Assembly (NCBI RefSeq): GCF_032056465.1
Contig: NZ_DAMBCL010000046.1
Length of the DNA: 27,778 bases
Strand: one strand, 5' to 3'
Source: Mobilicoccus sp032056465
GTDB taxonomy: Bacteria; Actinomycetota; Actinomycetes; Actinomycetales; Dermatophilaceae
Shown in pieces: positions 20,897-27,778 of this stretch (position 1 is its first letter; every line of letters begins with the position of its first letter). A model generated the notes under the pieces. The model had not been told where the DNA came from. It saw only the letters and a list, made by a program, of their open reading frames with translations, and made no database searches. Both the position numbers and the translations under genes were made by a program.

Positions 20897-22762
20897 TCAT
20901 GACATGTACCCGAGGGGCTGTCGACCCCCGAGGACGCCCTGCGCGGAGCGGACGACGCCGAACGCATCCTTGAGCGTCCGCTTCTCGAAGTGACCGAGCG
21001 TGTCGGGGGCGACGTTGTTGTCCGGGGGCGCCCCCTCGCGGACGCGCTGCGCCTGGTGCCGCAGGCGCACGTAGGAGATGAACTCGAATGCGTCGAGGAG
21101 GTCCTCGGCGGCCGACGACCCCATCGCACCGGCGGCGCTCGCGGCCTGCAGTCGGCTGCGGGTGTCCACCGCGGGACTCCCGATCGACAGGGCCAGGACC
21201 CGGGCGATCTCGCAGACGGGCCCGACGCCGCGGTGCTTGATGTCCAGGGTGCTCTTCTCGGGTCCGGACTTCTCGACGACGAGCCCCCGGAACAGCCCGA
21301 TGGGCGGCTGGTGGGCCACCGCCTGCTTGGTGAGATGGGCGAGGAACGGCCGCGCCTCCGGGGTGCGGGAGAGGACGTAGCGGCGCAGGCGTTCGCACAA
21401 CTCCGGATCACCCGTGAGCGGACGCATGTCGAAGAAGATGGCCGCGCCGACGAGGGCGTCCGGCGTCGGCCGGTCCAGCCATTCGGCGAAGATGCCCCGC
21501 CACGCCGACTCCGTCTGCCGCCAGCGGGGGTTCGTCGCCATGACATCGCCCGGACAGCGCGGGAACCCGCACTCGACGAGGCCGTCGGTGACGAACCCGG
21601 CGAAGTCCGCGAACCAGTCGGCCTGCTCGGGCGTCACCGAGTCCTCGAGGATGATCGCCGTGTCCTGGTCGCCGCCCAGCCCGGATTCGTACCGGGCCTG
21701 CGAGCCGAGCACCACCCAGCAGTAGGGGGCGGGCGCCGGACCGAACTGCGCCTCCGCGAGGGCGATGAGGCGGCGGTGGATCGCATCGGCGAGCGCCGAG
21801 ATGACCCGGGAGATGTCCCCCGCGGAGGCGTCCTGGGTGACGAGAAGGTCGACGATGGACGGGATCCGCGCCGCGACGTTCGCGAGGCCCGCGGTCGTGC
21901 GCTGACGGCCGACGTCCTGCACGAGGTACAGCGGCGAGGAGCGTTCGAGGCGCACGAGATCGGTGTTCGTCACGAGGCCGAGGGGGCGGCCGTCGGGGTC
22001 GATGACGGGCAGGTGGTGGATGTCCCGCCCGAGCATCTCGAGCAACGCCTCGAACGCGAGGGCGTCGGAGGGCAGCGTGAGGGGCTCGGGGGTCATCACC
22101 TCGGCGACGGTGCTCGTGACCGGCAGCGCCGTCGCGACGACGCGGGCGCGCAGGTCGGAGTCGGTGAGGATGCCGGCGAGATGACCCTCGTCGTCGAGGA
22201 CGAGGAGGGAGGAGATGTTCTCCTCGCGCATGAGGGCAGCGGCCTCCTGCACCGTGCGGCGGGGGTCGACGGTGATGATCCGCCCGCTCACCATGTCGGA
22301 GACCTTGGTGCGGAGCACGGCGCCGCCGTGGTCGGCCACGCTCACCGTCTCGACGGCGGCGCGGAGGCGGTGAGCCTGCTGGAGGAGGAAGTACGAGGCC
22401 ACCGGGCCGTGATCGAGGAGCTCCTCGAACGCGGCCCGCGGCACCGCGAGCATGAGGGTGTCCTCGACCGCGGTGACGAGGAATCCGTACGGCGGGGCCT
22501 CGAGCAAGCCGGTGACGCCGACACTGCCGCCCACGTCGACCCGTTCGACGAGACCGCCGACGCGGTCGTACACGTCGACCGCGCCCGAGCGGACGACGTA
22601 GAGCGCCTCGACGGCGCCGTCGGGGTCGAGGACGGTGGTGCCGCGCCGGTGATATCGCATGGTGCACCGCGCGGGCAGGGCGTCGAGCACCGCCGCCGGC
22701 AGTTGGGAGAACGGCTCGTGGGCGGCGAAGAAGTCTCTGACCTCGGCGAGTTCCGGTTCCAT
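20897..22762 (-). CDS. cNMP-binding/CBS-pair/DUF294 nucleotidyltransferase-like protein
   Basis: A 621-residue soluble multidomain protein. A cyclic-nucleotide-binding domain (about 17-135) is followed by two CBS domains (about 152-213 and 219-275), which usually bind adenosine nucleotides. Then comes a DUF294 nucleotidyltransferase-like domain with GSQARYESGLGGDQD at 353-367, whose Gly-Ser and paired Asp365/Asp367 match the nucleotidyltransferase motif. A DUF294 C-terminal helical domain (about 460-610) ends the protein. The architecture suggests a nucleotide-sensing enzyme that modifies a protein or nucleic acid, but no product is known. The ATG at 22762 is chosen because domain homology starts there. 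No good ribosome site precedes it; CAGGGT 9 nt upstream may be a -10. The DnaQ-type exonuclease follows in the same operon. Confidence 0.92.
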   Translation of the reverse strand: MEPELAEVRDFFAAHEPFSQLPAAVLDALPARCTMRYHRRGTTVLDPDGAVEALYVVRSGAVDVYDRVGGLVERVDVGGSVGVTGLLEAPPYGFLVTAVEDTLMLAVPRAAFEELLDHGPVASYFLLQQAHRLRAAVETVSVADHGGAVLRTKVSDMVSGRIITVDPRRTVQEAAALMREENISSLLVLDDEGHLAGILTDSDLRARVVATALPVTSTVAEVMTPEPLTLPSDALAFEALLEMLGRDIHHLPVIDPDGRPLGLVTNTDLVRLERSSPLYLVQDVGRQRTTAGLANVAARIPSIVDLLVTQDASAGDISRVISALADAIHRRLIALAEAQFGPAPAPYCWVVLGSQARYESGLGGDQDTAIILEDSVTPEQADWFADFAGFVTDGLVECGFPRCPGDVMATNPRWRQTESAWRGIFAEWLDRPTPDALVGAAIFFDMRPLTGDPELCERLRRYVLSRTPEARPFLAHLTKQAVAHQPPIGLFRGLVVEKSGPEKSTLDIKHRGVGPVCEIARVLALSIGSPAVDTRSRLQAASAAGAMGSSAAEDLLDAFEFISYVRLRHQAQRVREGAPPDNNVAPDTLGHFEKRTLKDAFGVVRSAQGVLGGRQPLGYMS

Positions 22763-22800
22763 GATGGCGACACCCTGGCACGCCTCCCAGCCCCACGACG

Positions 22801-22952
22801 GGAGGTGCCGCGCCCCCCGTCGCCCAGTGGTGACTCCCCCGCGACGAGCGGACACCCGCCGTCGAGGGTGGGTGGGCCGGTGGGGCGTCCCGGGGGTCGG
22901 GGCCGCACCGCGAAGACGTCGGAGGCACCGCGAGTTCCGGCGCGGCACCTCC
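22801..22952. repeat. Perfect 14-bp inverted repeat between divergent genes
   Basis: GGAGGTGCCGCGCC at 22801-22814 is exactly complementary, in inverted orientation, to 22939-22952. The near arm begins 38 nt upstream of the DUF294 start codon. This would suit an operator pair able to loop DNA, or a stem in a long transcript. Confidence 0.7.
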
Positions 22953-23119
22953 GGCGGGTGGTGCAAGGACGGGAGACGCGGTGTCCGGCCCCCTCGGCGG
23001 TGCACCGTGGCCTCACCACACGCGTGACCAGCGCCGAGAACGTCATGGCCCGGGGGTCGGGGATCGCCGCTCACGGGTGGCGACGACGTTCTCCGTGGGA
23101 CGTGCACCGAGCTGACCAG

Positions 23120-23154
23120 TACTCTTGGCCGTGCCGCCTACCGGCGGGTACACA
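23120..23154 (+). promoter_or_regulatory. Candidate promoters of the GT4 operon
   Basis: Two readings are possible: TACTCT (23120-23125) as a -10 without a clear -35, or TTGGCC (23125-23130) with an 18-bp spacer and TACACA (23149-23154). Either gives a leader ending in the strong GGAGG-type ribosome site at 23166-23176. Confidence 0.35.
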
Positions 23155-23179
23155 CGACGAGGTCTGGAGGGGAGGGCGG

Positions 23180-24625
23180 ATGCGCGTCGCAGTGCTCTCC
23201 TACCGCAGCAAGCCGCACGTCGGGGGTCAGGGCGTGTACGTGCGGCACCTCACGCGGGCGCTGGCACAGGCCGGGCACGAGGTGACCGTGTTCTCCGGGC
23301 AGCCCTACCCCGACCTCGACGAGGGCGTGGGGTTGGTGAAGGTGCCGAGCCTCGACCTCTACCGCGAACCCGACCCGTTCCGGATGCCGCGGCCGCGCGA
23401 GTTCCGTGACCTCGTCGACGTGCTGGAGGTCGGGGGCATGCTCACCGCGGCGTTCCCGGAGCCGCTCACGTTCTCCCTCCGCGCCGCGCGCGAGATGCGC
23501 CGCCGCGCCGGGCGGTTCGACATCGTCCACGACAACCAGTGCCTCGGGTACGGGCTGCTCGACATCGCCCGGCACACCCCGCTCGTCACGACGATCCACC
23601 ACCCGATCACCCGCGACCGGGTCACCGACCTCGAGAGCGCGACCGGGTGGCGGCGGCTCACGCTGCGCCGCTGGTACTCGTTCCTCACGATGCAGAAGCG
23701 CGTGGCCCGCGCGCAACGGCGCATCCTCACGGTGTCCTCCTCCTCGGCCCGCGACATCGCCGAGGACTTCGGCGTGGACCCCGCGCGCATCGACGTCGTC
23801 CCGCTCGGCGTGGAGACCGACGTGTTCTCCCCCGAGGCCCACGCCGGCCCGCGGGTGCCGGGACGGGTCGTGACGATGGCGAGCGCCGACGTCCCGCTCA
23901 AGGGCGTCGACGTGCTCCTGCGCGCCCTCGCACGCCGCCGGGCCGCCCATCCCGACGCGCCGCTCGAACTCGTCCTCGTGAGCCGTCCGACCCCCGGCGG
24001 CCGCACCGAGAAGCTCGTGCAGCGACTCGGGCTCGCCGACGTCGTCACCGTCCGCAACGGCCTCACCGACGCCGAACTCGCCGCGCTCGTCGCCTCCGCC
24101 GAGGTCGCCTGCGTCCCCTCCCGGTACGAGGGCTTCTCGCTGCCCACGGTCGAGGCCATGGCCTGCGGCACCCCCCTCGTCGTCAGCGACGCCGGGGCGA
24201 TCGGGGAGGTCGTCGGCCACGTCGAGGGTTCCGCGCCGGGCGCGCTCGTCGTGCCGCCGGGCGACGTGGACGCCCTCGCCGCGGCTCTCGACCGGGTCCT
24301 CGACGATCCGGAGTTGGCCGCGCGCCTCGGGCGCGGCGGTCGGCTGCGCGCGCTCACCGAGTACTCCTGGCCCACCGTCGCCGCCCGCACCGCCGCCGTC
24401 TACGACGAGGCGATCGGCGCGTTCCGGTCCGCCCGTCCCGACGCGGGCCCACCCCGTACCCCGTCGTCCTCGGAGACGCCGGACAGGCAGGCCCCCGTCG
24501 TGCAGACGTCCGGCGCCCTGGCCGCGCCTCGCCGGGTCGGTCTCCTCGGCGCGGTGGCGACCCTCGCGACCCCCCTGGCCCTGCGCCTCACCCGACCCCA
24601 AGGAGCCCCCCGTGCTCACCGTTGA
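23180..24625 (+). CDS. Glycosyltransferase family 4 protein
   Basis: A 481-residue GT-B glycosyltransferase, first gene of a three-gene operon. The N-terminal acceptor-side domain begins with RVAVLSYRSKPHVGGQGVYV, holding the glycine loop GGQG. The C-terminal donor domain has the family-4 EX7E motif, Glu317 to Glu325, in YEGFSLPTVEAM. Members transfer an activated sugar with retention of configuration. Beyond the catalytic domain, residues after about 415 are unusual: a Pro/Ser/Thr-rich linker, then a hydrophobic stretch (VGLLGAVATLATPLAL) and a basic end. This could be an amphipathic or membrane-contacting tail. The last 14 nt overlap the methyltransferase start. The sugar and acceptor are unknown. 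Confidence 0.93.
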   Translation: MRVAVLSYRSKPHVGGQGVYVRHLTRALAQAGHEVTVFSGQPYPDLDEGVGLVKVPSLDLYREPDPFRMPRPREFRDLVDVLEVGGMLTAAFPEPLTFSLRAAREMRRRAGRFDIVHDNQCLGYGLLDIARHTPLVTTIHHPITRDRVTDLESATGWRRLTLRRWYSFLTMQKRVARAQRRILTVSSSSARDIAEDFGVDPARIDVVPLGVETDVFSPEAHAGPRVPGRVVTMASADVPLKGVDVLLRALARRRAAHPDAPLELVLVSRPTPGGRTEKLVQRLGLADVVTVRNGLTDAELAALVASAEVACVPSRYEGFSLPTVEAMACGTPLVVSDAGAIGEVVGHVEGSAPGALVVPPGDVDALAAALDRVLDDPELAARLGRGGRLRALTEYSWPTVAARTAAVYDEAIGAFRSARPDAGPPRTPSSSETPDRQAPVVQTSGALAAPRRVGLLGAVATLATPLALRLTRPQGAPRAHR

Positions 24626-25322
24626 CTTCGACCGCCTCGGCCTCCACCCCGGCGACCGCGTGCTCGACCTCGGCTGCGGCGCCGGCCGGCACGCCTTCGA
24701 GATGTACCGTCGGGGCGCCGACGTCACCGCGTTCGACCAGGACGCCGACGAGCTCGCGGGCGTCGCCGAGATGTTCGGTGCGATGGCGCAGGAGGGTCAG
24801 GGCGCGGCCGACGGGGCCCGTGCCGTCGAGGGCGACGCCCTCCACCTGCCGTTCGCAGATGCCTCGTTCGACCGCGTCGTCGCCGCCGAGGTGCTCGAGC
24901 ACATCCCGAACGACACCCGCGTCATCACCGAGCTCGTGCGTGTCCTGCGGCCCGGCGGCACGATCGCCGTCACCGTGCCCCGGTACTGGCCCGAGCGCCT
25001 CTGCTGGGCCCTGTCGGACGCCTATCACGAGGTCGAGGGTGGGCACGTGCGGATCTACCGCGCCGACGGGCTCGCCGGTCAGCTCACCCAGGCCGGGCTC
25101 GAGGTCACCGGGCGCGACCACGCGCACGCGTTGCACGCGCCGTACTGGTGGCTCAAGTGCGCCGTCGGCGTCGACGACGACGCGAACCCGATGGTCAAGG
25201 GCTACCACCGCCTGCTCGTGTGGGACCTCATGAAGAAGCCCGCCCTCACCCGGACCGCGGAGCACCTGCTCAACCCGGTCCTCGGCAAGTCGGTCGTGCT
25301 CTACGCCCGCAAACCTGCATGA
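24612..25322 (+). CDS. Class I SAM-dependent methyltransferase
   Basis: A 236-residue soluble methyltransferase. Motif I is VLDLGCGAG (17-25), the acidic end of the next strand is FDQD near 41-44, the ALHLPFADASFDRVV segment leads to AEVLEHIP, and LRPGG follows. The C-terminal half is rich in Trp, Tyr and His, which suggests a hydrophobic or sugar-like acceptor pocket. It starts with GTG at 24612, inside the last codons of the GT4 gene, behind AGGAG (24601-24605). It ends in a TGA that overlaps the next ATG. Translational coupling on both sides implies a function shared with GT4 and the toroid protein. It could be an O- or C-methyltransferase. Confidence 0.92.
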   Translation: MLTVDFDRLGLHPGDRVLDLGCGAGRHAFEMYRRGADVTAFDQDADELAGVAEMFGAMAQEGQGAADGARAVEGDALHLPFADASFDRVVAAEVLEHIPNDTRVITELVRVLRPGGTIAVTVPRYWPERLCWALSDAYHEVEGGHVRIYRADGLAGQLTQAGLEVTGRDHAHALHAPYWWLKCAVGVDDDANPMVKGYHRLLVWDLMKKPALTRTAEHLLNPVLGKSVVLYARKPA

Positions 25323-26362
25323 GTCGCCTGCCGAGCGAGTCCGAGCTCCGGCGTACGGGCGCGACGATCGCCGCGACCCAGGCCGCGTGCGGGGCGATCC
25401 CCTGGGACGTCGCCGGCGACACCGCCGGCAAGGTCGACCCCTGGGACCACGTCGAGGCCGCGATGGGGCTGCTCGCGACGGGGTTCGACGACGAGGCCGC
25501 CGCCGCCTACGACTTCCTCGCGCGCACCCAACGCGCCGACGGCTCGTGGCCGGTCGAATGGCGCCTCGGCGAGGACGGCACCCCGTGGGTCGTCGACGCC
25601 GGCTTCGACACGAACCTCACCGGGTACGTCGCCGTGGGGATCTGGCACCACTGGCGCACCCGCGGCGAGGTGCACGCCGTCAAGGCGTGGTGGCCGATGG
25701 TGCGGGCGGCGCTCGACGCCGTCGTCGCGCTCCAGCTGCCGAGCGGGGCGGTCGCCTGGGCCACCGGGGAGTACGGCCCCGCCGCCCACGGCCTGCTCGC
25801 GGGCACCTCGTGCCTGCACCTCGCGCTCCGGTGCGGCGCCGTGCTCGGCGACGTCGTCGGGGACCCCCGCCCCGACTGGCGCCGGGCGGCCGACCGCATC
25901 GCCGCCGTCGTGGCCGTACGCCCGGACGACCCGAGGGTCTTCGACCCCAAGCCGCGGTACTCGATGGAGTGGTACTACCCCGTGCTCGGCGGCGCCTTGC
26001 GCGGCCCGGCCGCCCACGACCGCATCGAGGCACGCTGGGAGGAGTTCGTCGTCCCCGGCCTCGGCATCCACTGCGTCGACGACCACCCGTGGGTCACCGG
26101 CGCCGAGACCTGCGAACTCGCCCTCGCCCTCACCGCCCTCGACCGCCGCGAGGAGGCGGCCCGCCTCGTCGCCGACATGCAGCACCTGCGCGATGAGGAC
26201 GGCTCGTACTGGACCGGGTACGTGTATCCCGACGACGCCCGCTGGCCCATCGAGCGCTCGACGTGGACGGCGGCGGCCGTCATCCTCGCCACCCAGGTGC
26301 TGGCGGATCGGGCCGTGCTCGTGGGAGCCTCGAACCATGCCCGCATGTTTGGGAATACATAA
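25319..26362 (+). CDS. Alpha/alpha-toroid protein, prenyltransferase/terpene-cyclase-like
   Basis: A 347-residue soluble protein made largely of paired helices. It carries two repeats of the QW type seen in squalene/hopene-cyclase-like toroids: QRADGSW at 71-77 and QHLRDEDGSYW at 288-298. A related ALQLPSGAVAW stretch lies between them. Neither the DxDD motif of class II terpene cyclases nor a prenyltransferase zinc site is evident, so it may be a binding or hydrolase-like toroid rather than a cyclase. A six-hairpin glycosidase-like fold is another option. The ATG at 25319 overlaps the methyltransferase stop (ATGA). No signal peptide or membrane helix is seen. Its product or ligand cannot be stated. 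Confidence 0.85.
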   Translation: MSRLPSESELRRTGATIAATQAACGAIPWDVAGDTAGKVDPWDHVEAAMGLLATGFDDEAAAAYDFLARTQRADGSWPVEWRLGEDGTPWVVDAGFDTNLTGYVAVGIWHHWRTRGEVHAVKAWWPMVRAALDAVVALQLPSGAVAWATGEYGPAAHGLLAGTSCLHLALRCGAVLGDVVGDPRPDWRRAADRIAAVVAVRPDDPRVFDPKPRYSMEWYYPVLGGALRGPAAHDRIEARWEEFVVPGLGIHCVDDHPWVTGAETCELALALTALDRREEAARLVADMQHLRDEDGSYWTGYVYPDDARWPIERSTWTAAAVILATQVLADRAVLVGASNHARMFGNT

Positions 26363-26377
26363 CTCCACGCGTAGGTT
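26349..26377 (+). promoter_or_regulatory. Promoter of the symporter gene
   Basis: TTGGGA (26349-26354), a 17-bp spacer and TAGGTT (26372-26377) form a good promoter that starts inside the last codons of the toroid gene. The surrounding sequence is unusually AT-rich for this window. Transcription would start near 26384. Confidence 0.6.
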
Positions 26378-26385
26378 GTGGCGGT

Positions 26386-26404
26386 GGTCCGGCGATCCCG
26401 GACC
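26386..26404 (+). promoter_or_regulatory. Hairpin at the 5' end of the symporter transcript
   Basis: GGTCCGG and CCGGACC form a perfect 7-bp stem with a 5-nt loop, almost at the predicted transcription start and 20 nt before the ribosome site. It may stabilise the message or be an operator. Confidence 0.5.
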
Positions 26405-26434
26405 CGAACCACCGTCTCGCCGCAGGGAGTTCCC

Positions 26435-27778
26435 ATGTCCTCGCCCTCATCGACCACGGAAGCGGGGGCGTCCACGACGCGCCGCCGGCACCGGGGTCTT
26501 CGCCCGTCCTTCGGGATGCAGATCCTCCTGGCCCTCGTTCTCGGGCTCGCCCTCGGCTGGGCGGCGCGAGAGTTCCAGGTGGGGTGGCTGTCGGCCACCC
26601 TCGAGGGCGTCGGGTCGCTCTTCGTCCAGTTGCTCAAACTCGCGGTGCCGCCGCTGGTGTTCACCGCGATCGTCGTGAGCGTCGCCAACCTCCGCCACGT
26701 CGAGAACGCCGCCCGCCTCGTCGGGCAGACCCTCCTGTGGTTCGCCGTCAGCGGGTTCCTCGCCGTGCTCGTCGGCATCGGTCTCGGGCTCGCCACGAAC
26801 CCGGGCCGCGGCGTCACCCTCGACCTCGGAGCGGCGCAGGCCCCCGAACGCACGGGGTCCTGGACCGACTTCCTCACCGGCATCGTCCCCACCAACCCGG
26901 TCGGCGCGTTCGTCGAGGGCAACGTCCTCCAGATCGTCTTCCTCGCGCTCGTCGTCGGCGTCGCCGCCGTCAAGGTCGGCGCCAAGGCCGAGCCGGTCGT
27001 ACGTCTCTCGGAGGCCGTCCTCGAGGTCACCCAGAAGGCCCTGTGGTGGGTCATCCGTCTCGCGCCGCTCGGCACGCTCGGCCTCATCGGTCACGCCGTG
27101 GACGGGTACGGCTGGGACCTCCTGCGCCCGCTCGCGACGTTCACGGTCGACGTCTACGTCGGCTGCGCCATCGTCCTGCTCGTCGTCTACCCGCTGCTCC
27201 TCGCGGTGTTCGGCAAGGTCAGCCCGCGCCGCTTCTACGCCGGGGCCTGGCCCGCGATCCAGCTCGGGTTCGTCTCCCGCAGCTCCGTGGGCACGATGCC
27301 CCTCACCCAGCGCGTGACGACCGAACGCATCGGCGTCGCTCCTGAGTACGCCTCGTTCGCCATCCCGTTCGGGGCGACCTCGAAGATGGACGGCTGTGCC
27401 GCGGTCTATCCGGCGCTCGCCGCGATCTTCGTCGCCCAGATCTTCGGCATCGACCTGTCGTTCCTCGACTACGCGCTCATCGCGTTCGTCTCGGTCGTCG
27501 GTTCGGCCGCGACTGCCGGTCTCACCGGAGCGATCGTCATGCTCACCCTCACCCTCAGCACCCTGGGCCTCCCGCTCGCCGGCGCCGGTCTGCTGCTCGC
27601 GATCGACCCGATCGTCGACATGATGCGCACCGCCACCAACGTCGCCGGTCAGTCCGCGATGACGACGCTCGTCGCAGCGCGTGAGGGCCTGCTCGACCGC
27701 GACGTCCTCGCCGCGCCGCCCGTCAGCCTCGACGAGGACCGCACCTCCACCCCCGTCACGCAGACCGACGACACCGAC
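26435..27778 (+). CDS. Dicarboxylate/amino acid:cation symporter (DAACS family), 3' end not in window
   Basis: An open frame of 448 codons with no stop before the window ends, encoding a GltPh/GltP-type elevator transporter; only the last residues are missing. The ATG has AGGGAG at a 5-nt gap. Substrate-binding parts are present: SSVGTMPLT in hairpin 1 (283-291), GATSKMDG at 313-320, and IDPIVDMMRTATNVAGQ at 390-406 with Asp395 and Arg398. Arg398 aligns with the arginine that binds the side-chain carboxylate of aspartate, glutamate or dicarboxylates. The Na+-site residues are changed: Lys317 replaces the Asn of NMDG and Gln406 replaces the Asp of the NVTGD motif. The C-terminal tail (from about 420) is acidic and Thr-rich. 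Confidence 0.93.
   Translation, partial: MSSPSSTTEAGASTTRRRHRGLRPSFGMQILLALVLGLALGWAAREFQVGWLSATLEGVGSLFVQLLKLAVPPLVFTAIVVSVANLRHVENAARLVGQTLLWFAVSGFLAVLVGIGLGLATNPGRGVTLDLGAAQAPERTGSWTDFLTGIVPTNPVGAFVEGNVLQIVFLALVVGVAAVKVGAKAEPVVRLSEAVLEVTQKALWWVIRLAPLGTLGLIGHAVDGYGWDLLRPLATFTVDVYVGCAIVLLVVYPLLLAVFGKVSPRRFYAGAWPAIQLGFVSRSSVGTMPLTQRVTTERIGVAPEYASFAIPFGATSKMDGCAAVYPALAAIFVAQIFGIDLSFLDYALIAFVSVVGSAATAGLTGAIVMLTLTLSTLGLPLAGAGLLLAIDPIVDMMRTATNVAGQSAMTTLVAAREGLLDRDVLAAPPVSLDEDRTSTPVTQTDDTD

Larger units (their letters stand above)
22763..23179. other. 417-bp divergent control region
   Basis: No gene is supported. The region separates the DUF294 gene (minus) from the GT4 operon (plus). It contains a perfect 14-bp inverted repeat with arms 124 bp apart (22801-22814 and 22939-22952), a partial third copy GGAGGCACCGCG at 22921-22932, and candidate promoter elements of the GT4 operon at 23120-23154. 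The remainder shows nothing I can interpret. Confidence 0.6.

Noticed and set aside
20990..24625. 1211-codon plus-strand frame apparently fusing a large N-terminal region to the glycosyltransferase
   Set aside because: The first 730 codons are the antisense of the DUF294 gene and the control region. The GT4 homology starts at the ATG at 23180, which has a strong ribosome site.
1..27778. CRISPR array, prophage or insertion sequence
   Set aside because: The repeats seen are short tandem arrays without spacers. There is no transposase, integrase, phage structural gene or tRNA attachment site.

Overview
The window is chromosomal DNA from a very GC-rich actinobacterium. Coding regions show strong G/C preference at third codon positions. 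Many genes have an actinobacterial-type leaderless start, with a -10 hexamer only 6-7 nt before the start codon. I cannot prove a family; gene content fits a Micrococcales-type genome. I see no tRNA, rRNA, CRISPR, IS element, integrase or plasmid gene, and no recognisable transcription-factor gene. This is ordinary core and accessory chromosome, not an obvious mobile island.

Layout. Positions 1-5600 hold housekeeping genes: an FKBP peptidyl-prolyl isomerase, an M1 aminopeptidase N, a divergently transcribed LOG-family nucleotide hydrolase, an inositol-monophosphatase-like enzyme and a dimethylargininase-like amidinohydrolase. Positions 5600-9300 hold a cytochrome P450 of a divergent type behind a long leader with a perfect hairpin, a hexose-6-phosphate mutarotase-like epimerase, and a polytopic membrane protein that appears translationally coupled to a 10-codon upstream ORF. 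Positions 9300-14300, all on the minus strand, encode a secreted matrixin-like zinc protease, a divergent TAG-like DNA glycosylase, an unrecognised 223-residue protein and a Tat-exported M20 zinc peptidase with a histidine-rich leader. A 7-copy heptamer repeat lies between the glycosylase gene and the unrecognised gene.

Positions 14400-19120 carry a YchJ-like SEC-C protein coupled to a ThiD/PdxK-type kinase that looks like a dual-cysteine pyridoxal kinase. They also carry a SRPBCC protein, an acetyl-CoA hydrolase/CoA-transferase with a palindrome before its ribosome site, a DUF305 lipoprotein and a divergent ArsC-like protein. Positions 19200-22760 hold a class II glutamine amidotransferase and a two-gene unit in which a cNMP-binding/CBS/DUF294 nucleotidyltransferase-like protein precedes a DnaQ-type exonuclease.

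Positions 23180-26362 form a tightly coupled operon: GT4 glycosyltransferase, then SAM methyltransferase, then an alpha/alpha-toroid (prenyltransferase/cyclase-like) protein. The overlaps imply that the three proteins act together on one undetermined metabolite, and this is the best candidate here for an undescribed pathway. The window ends inside, or just before the stop of, a dicarboxylate/amino-acid symporter gene whose Na+-binding residues are replaced, which suggests altered ion coupling.

All functional calls come from reading motifs by eye. No database search was possible.
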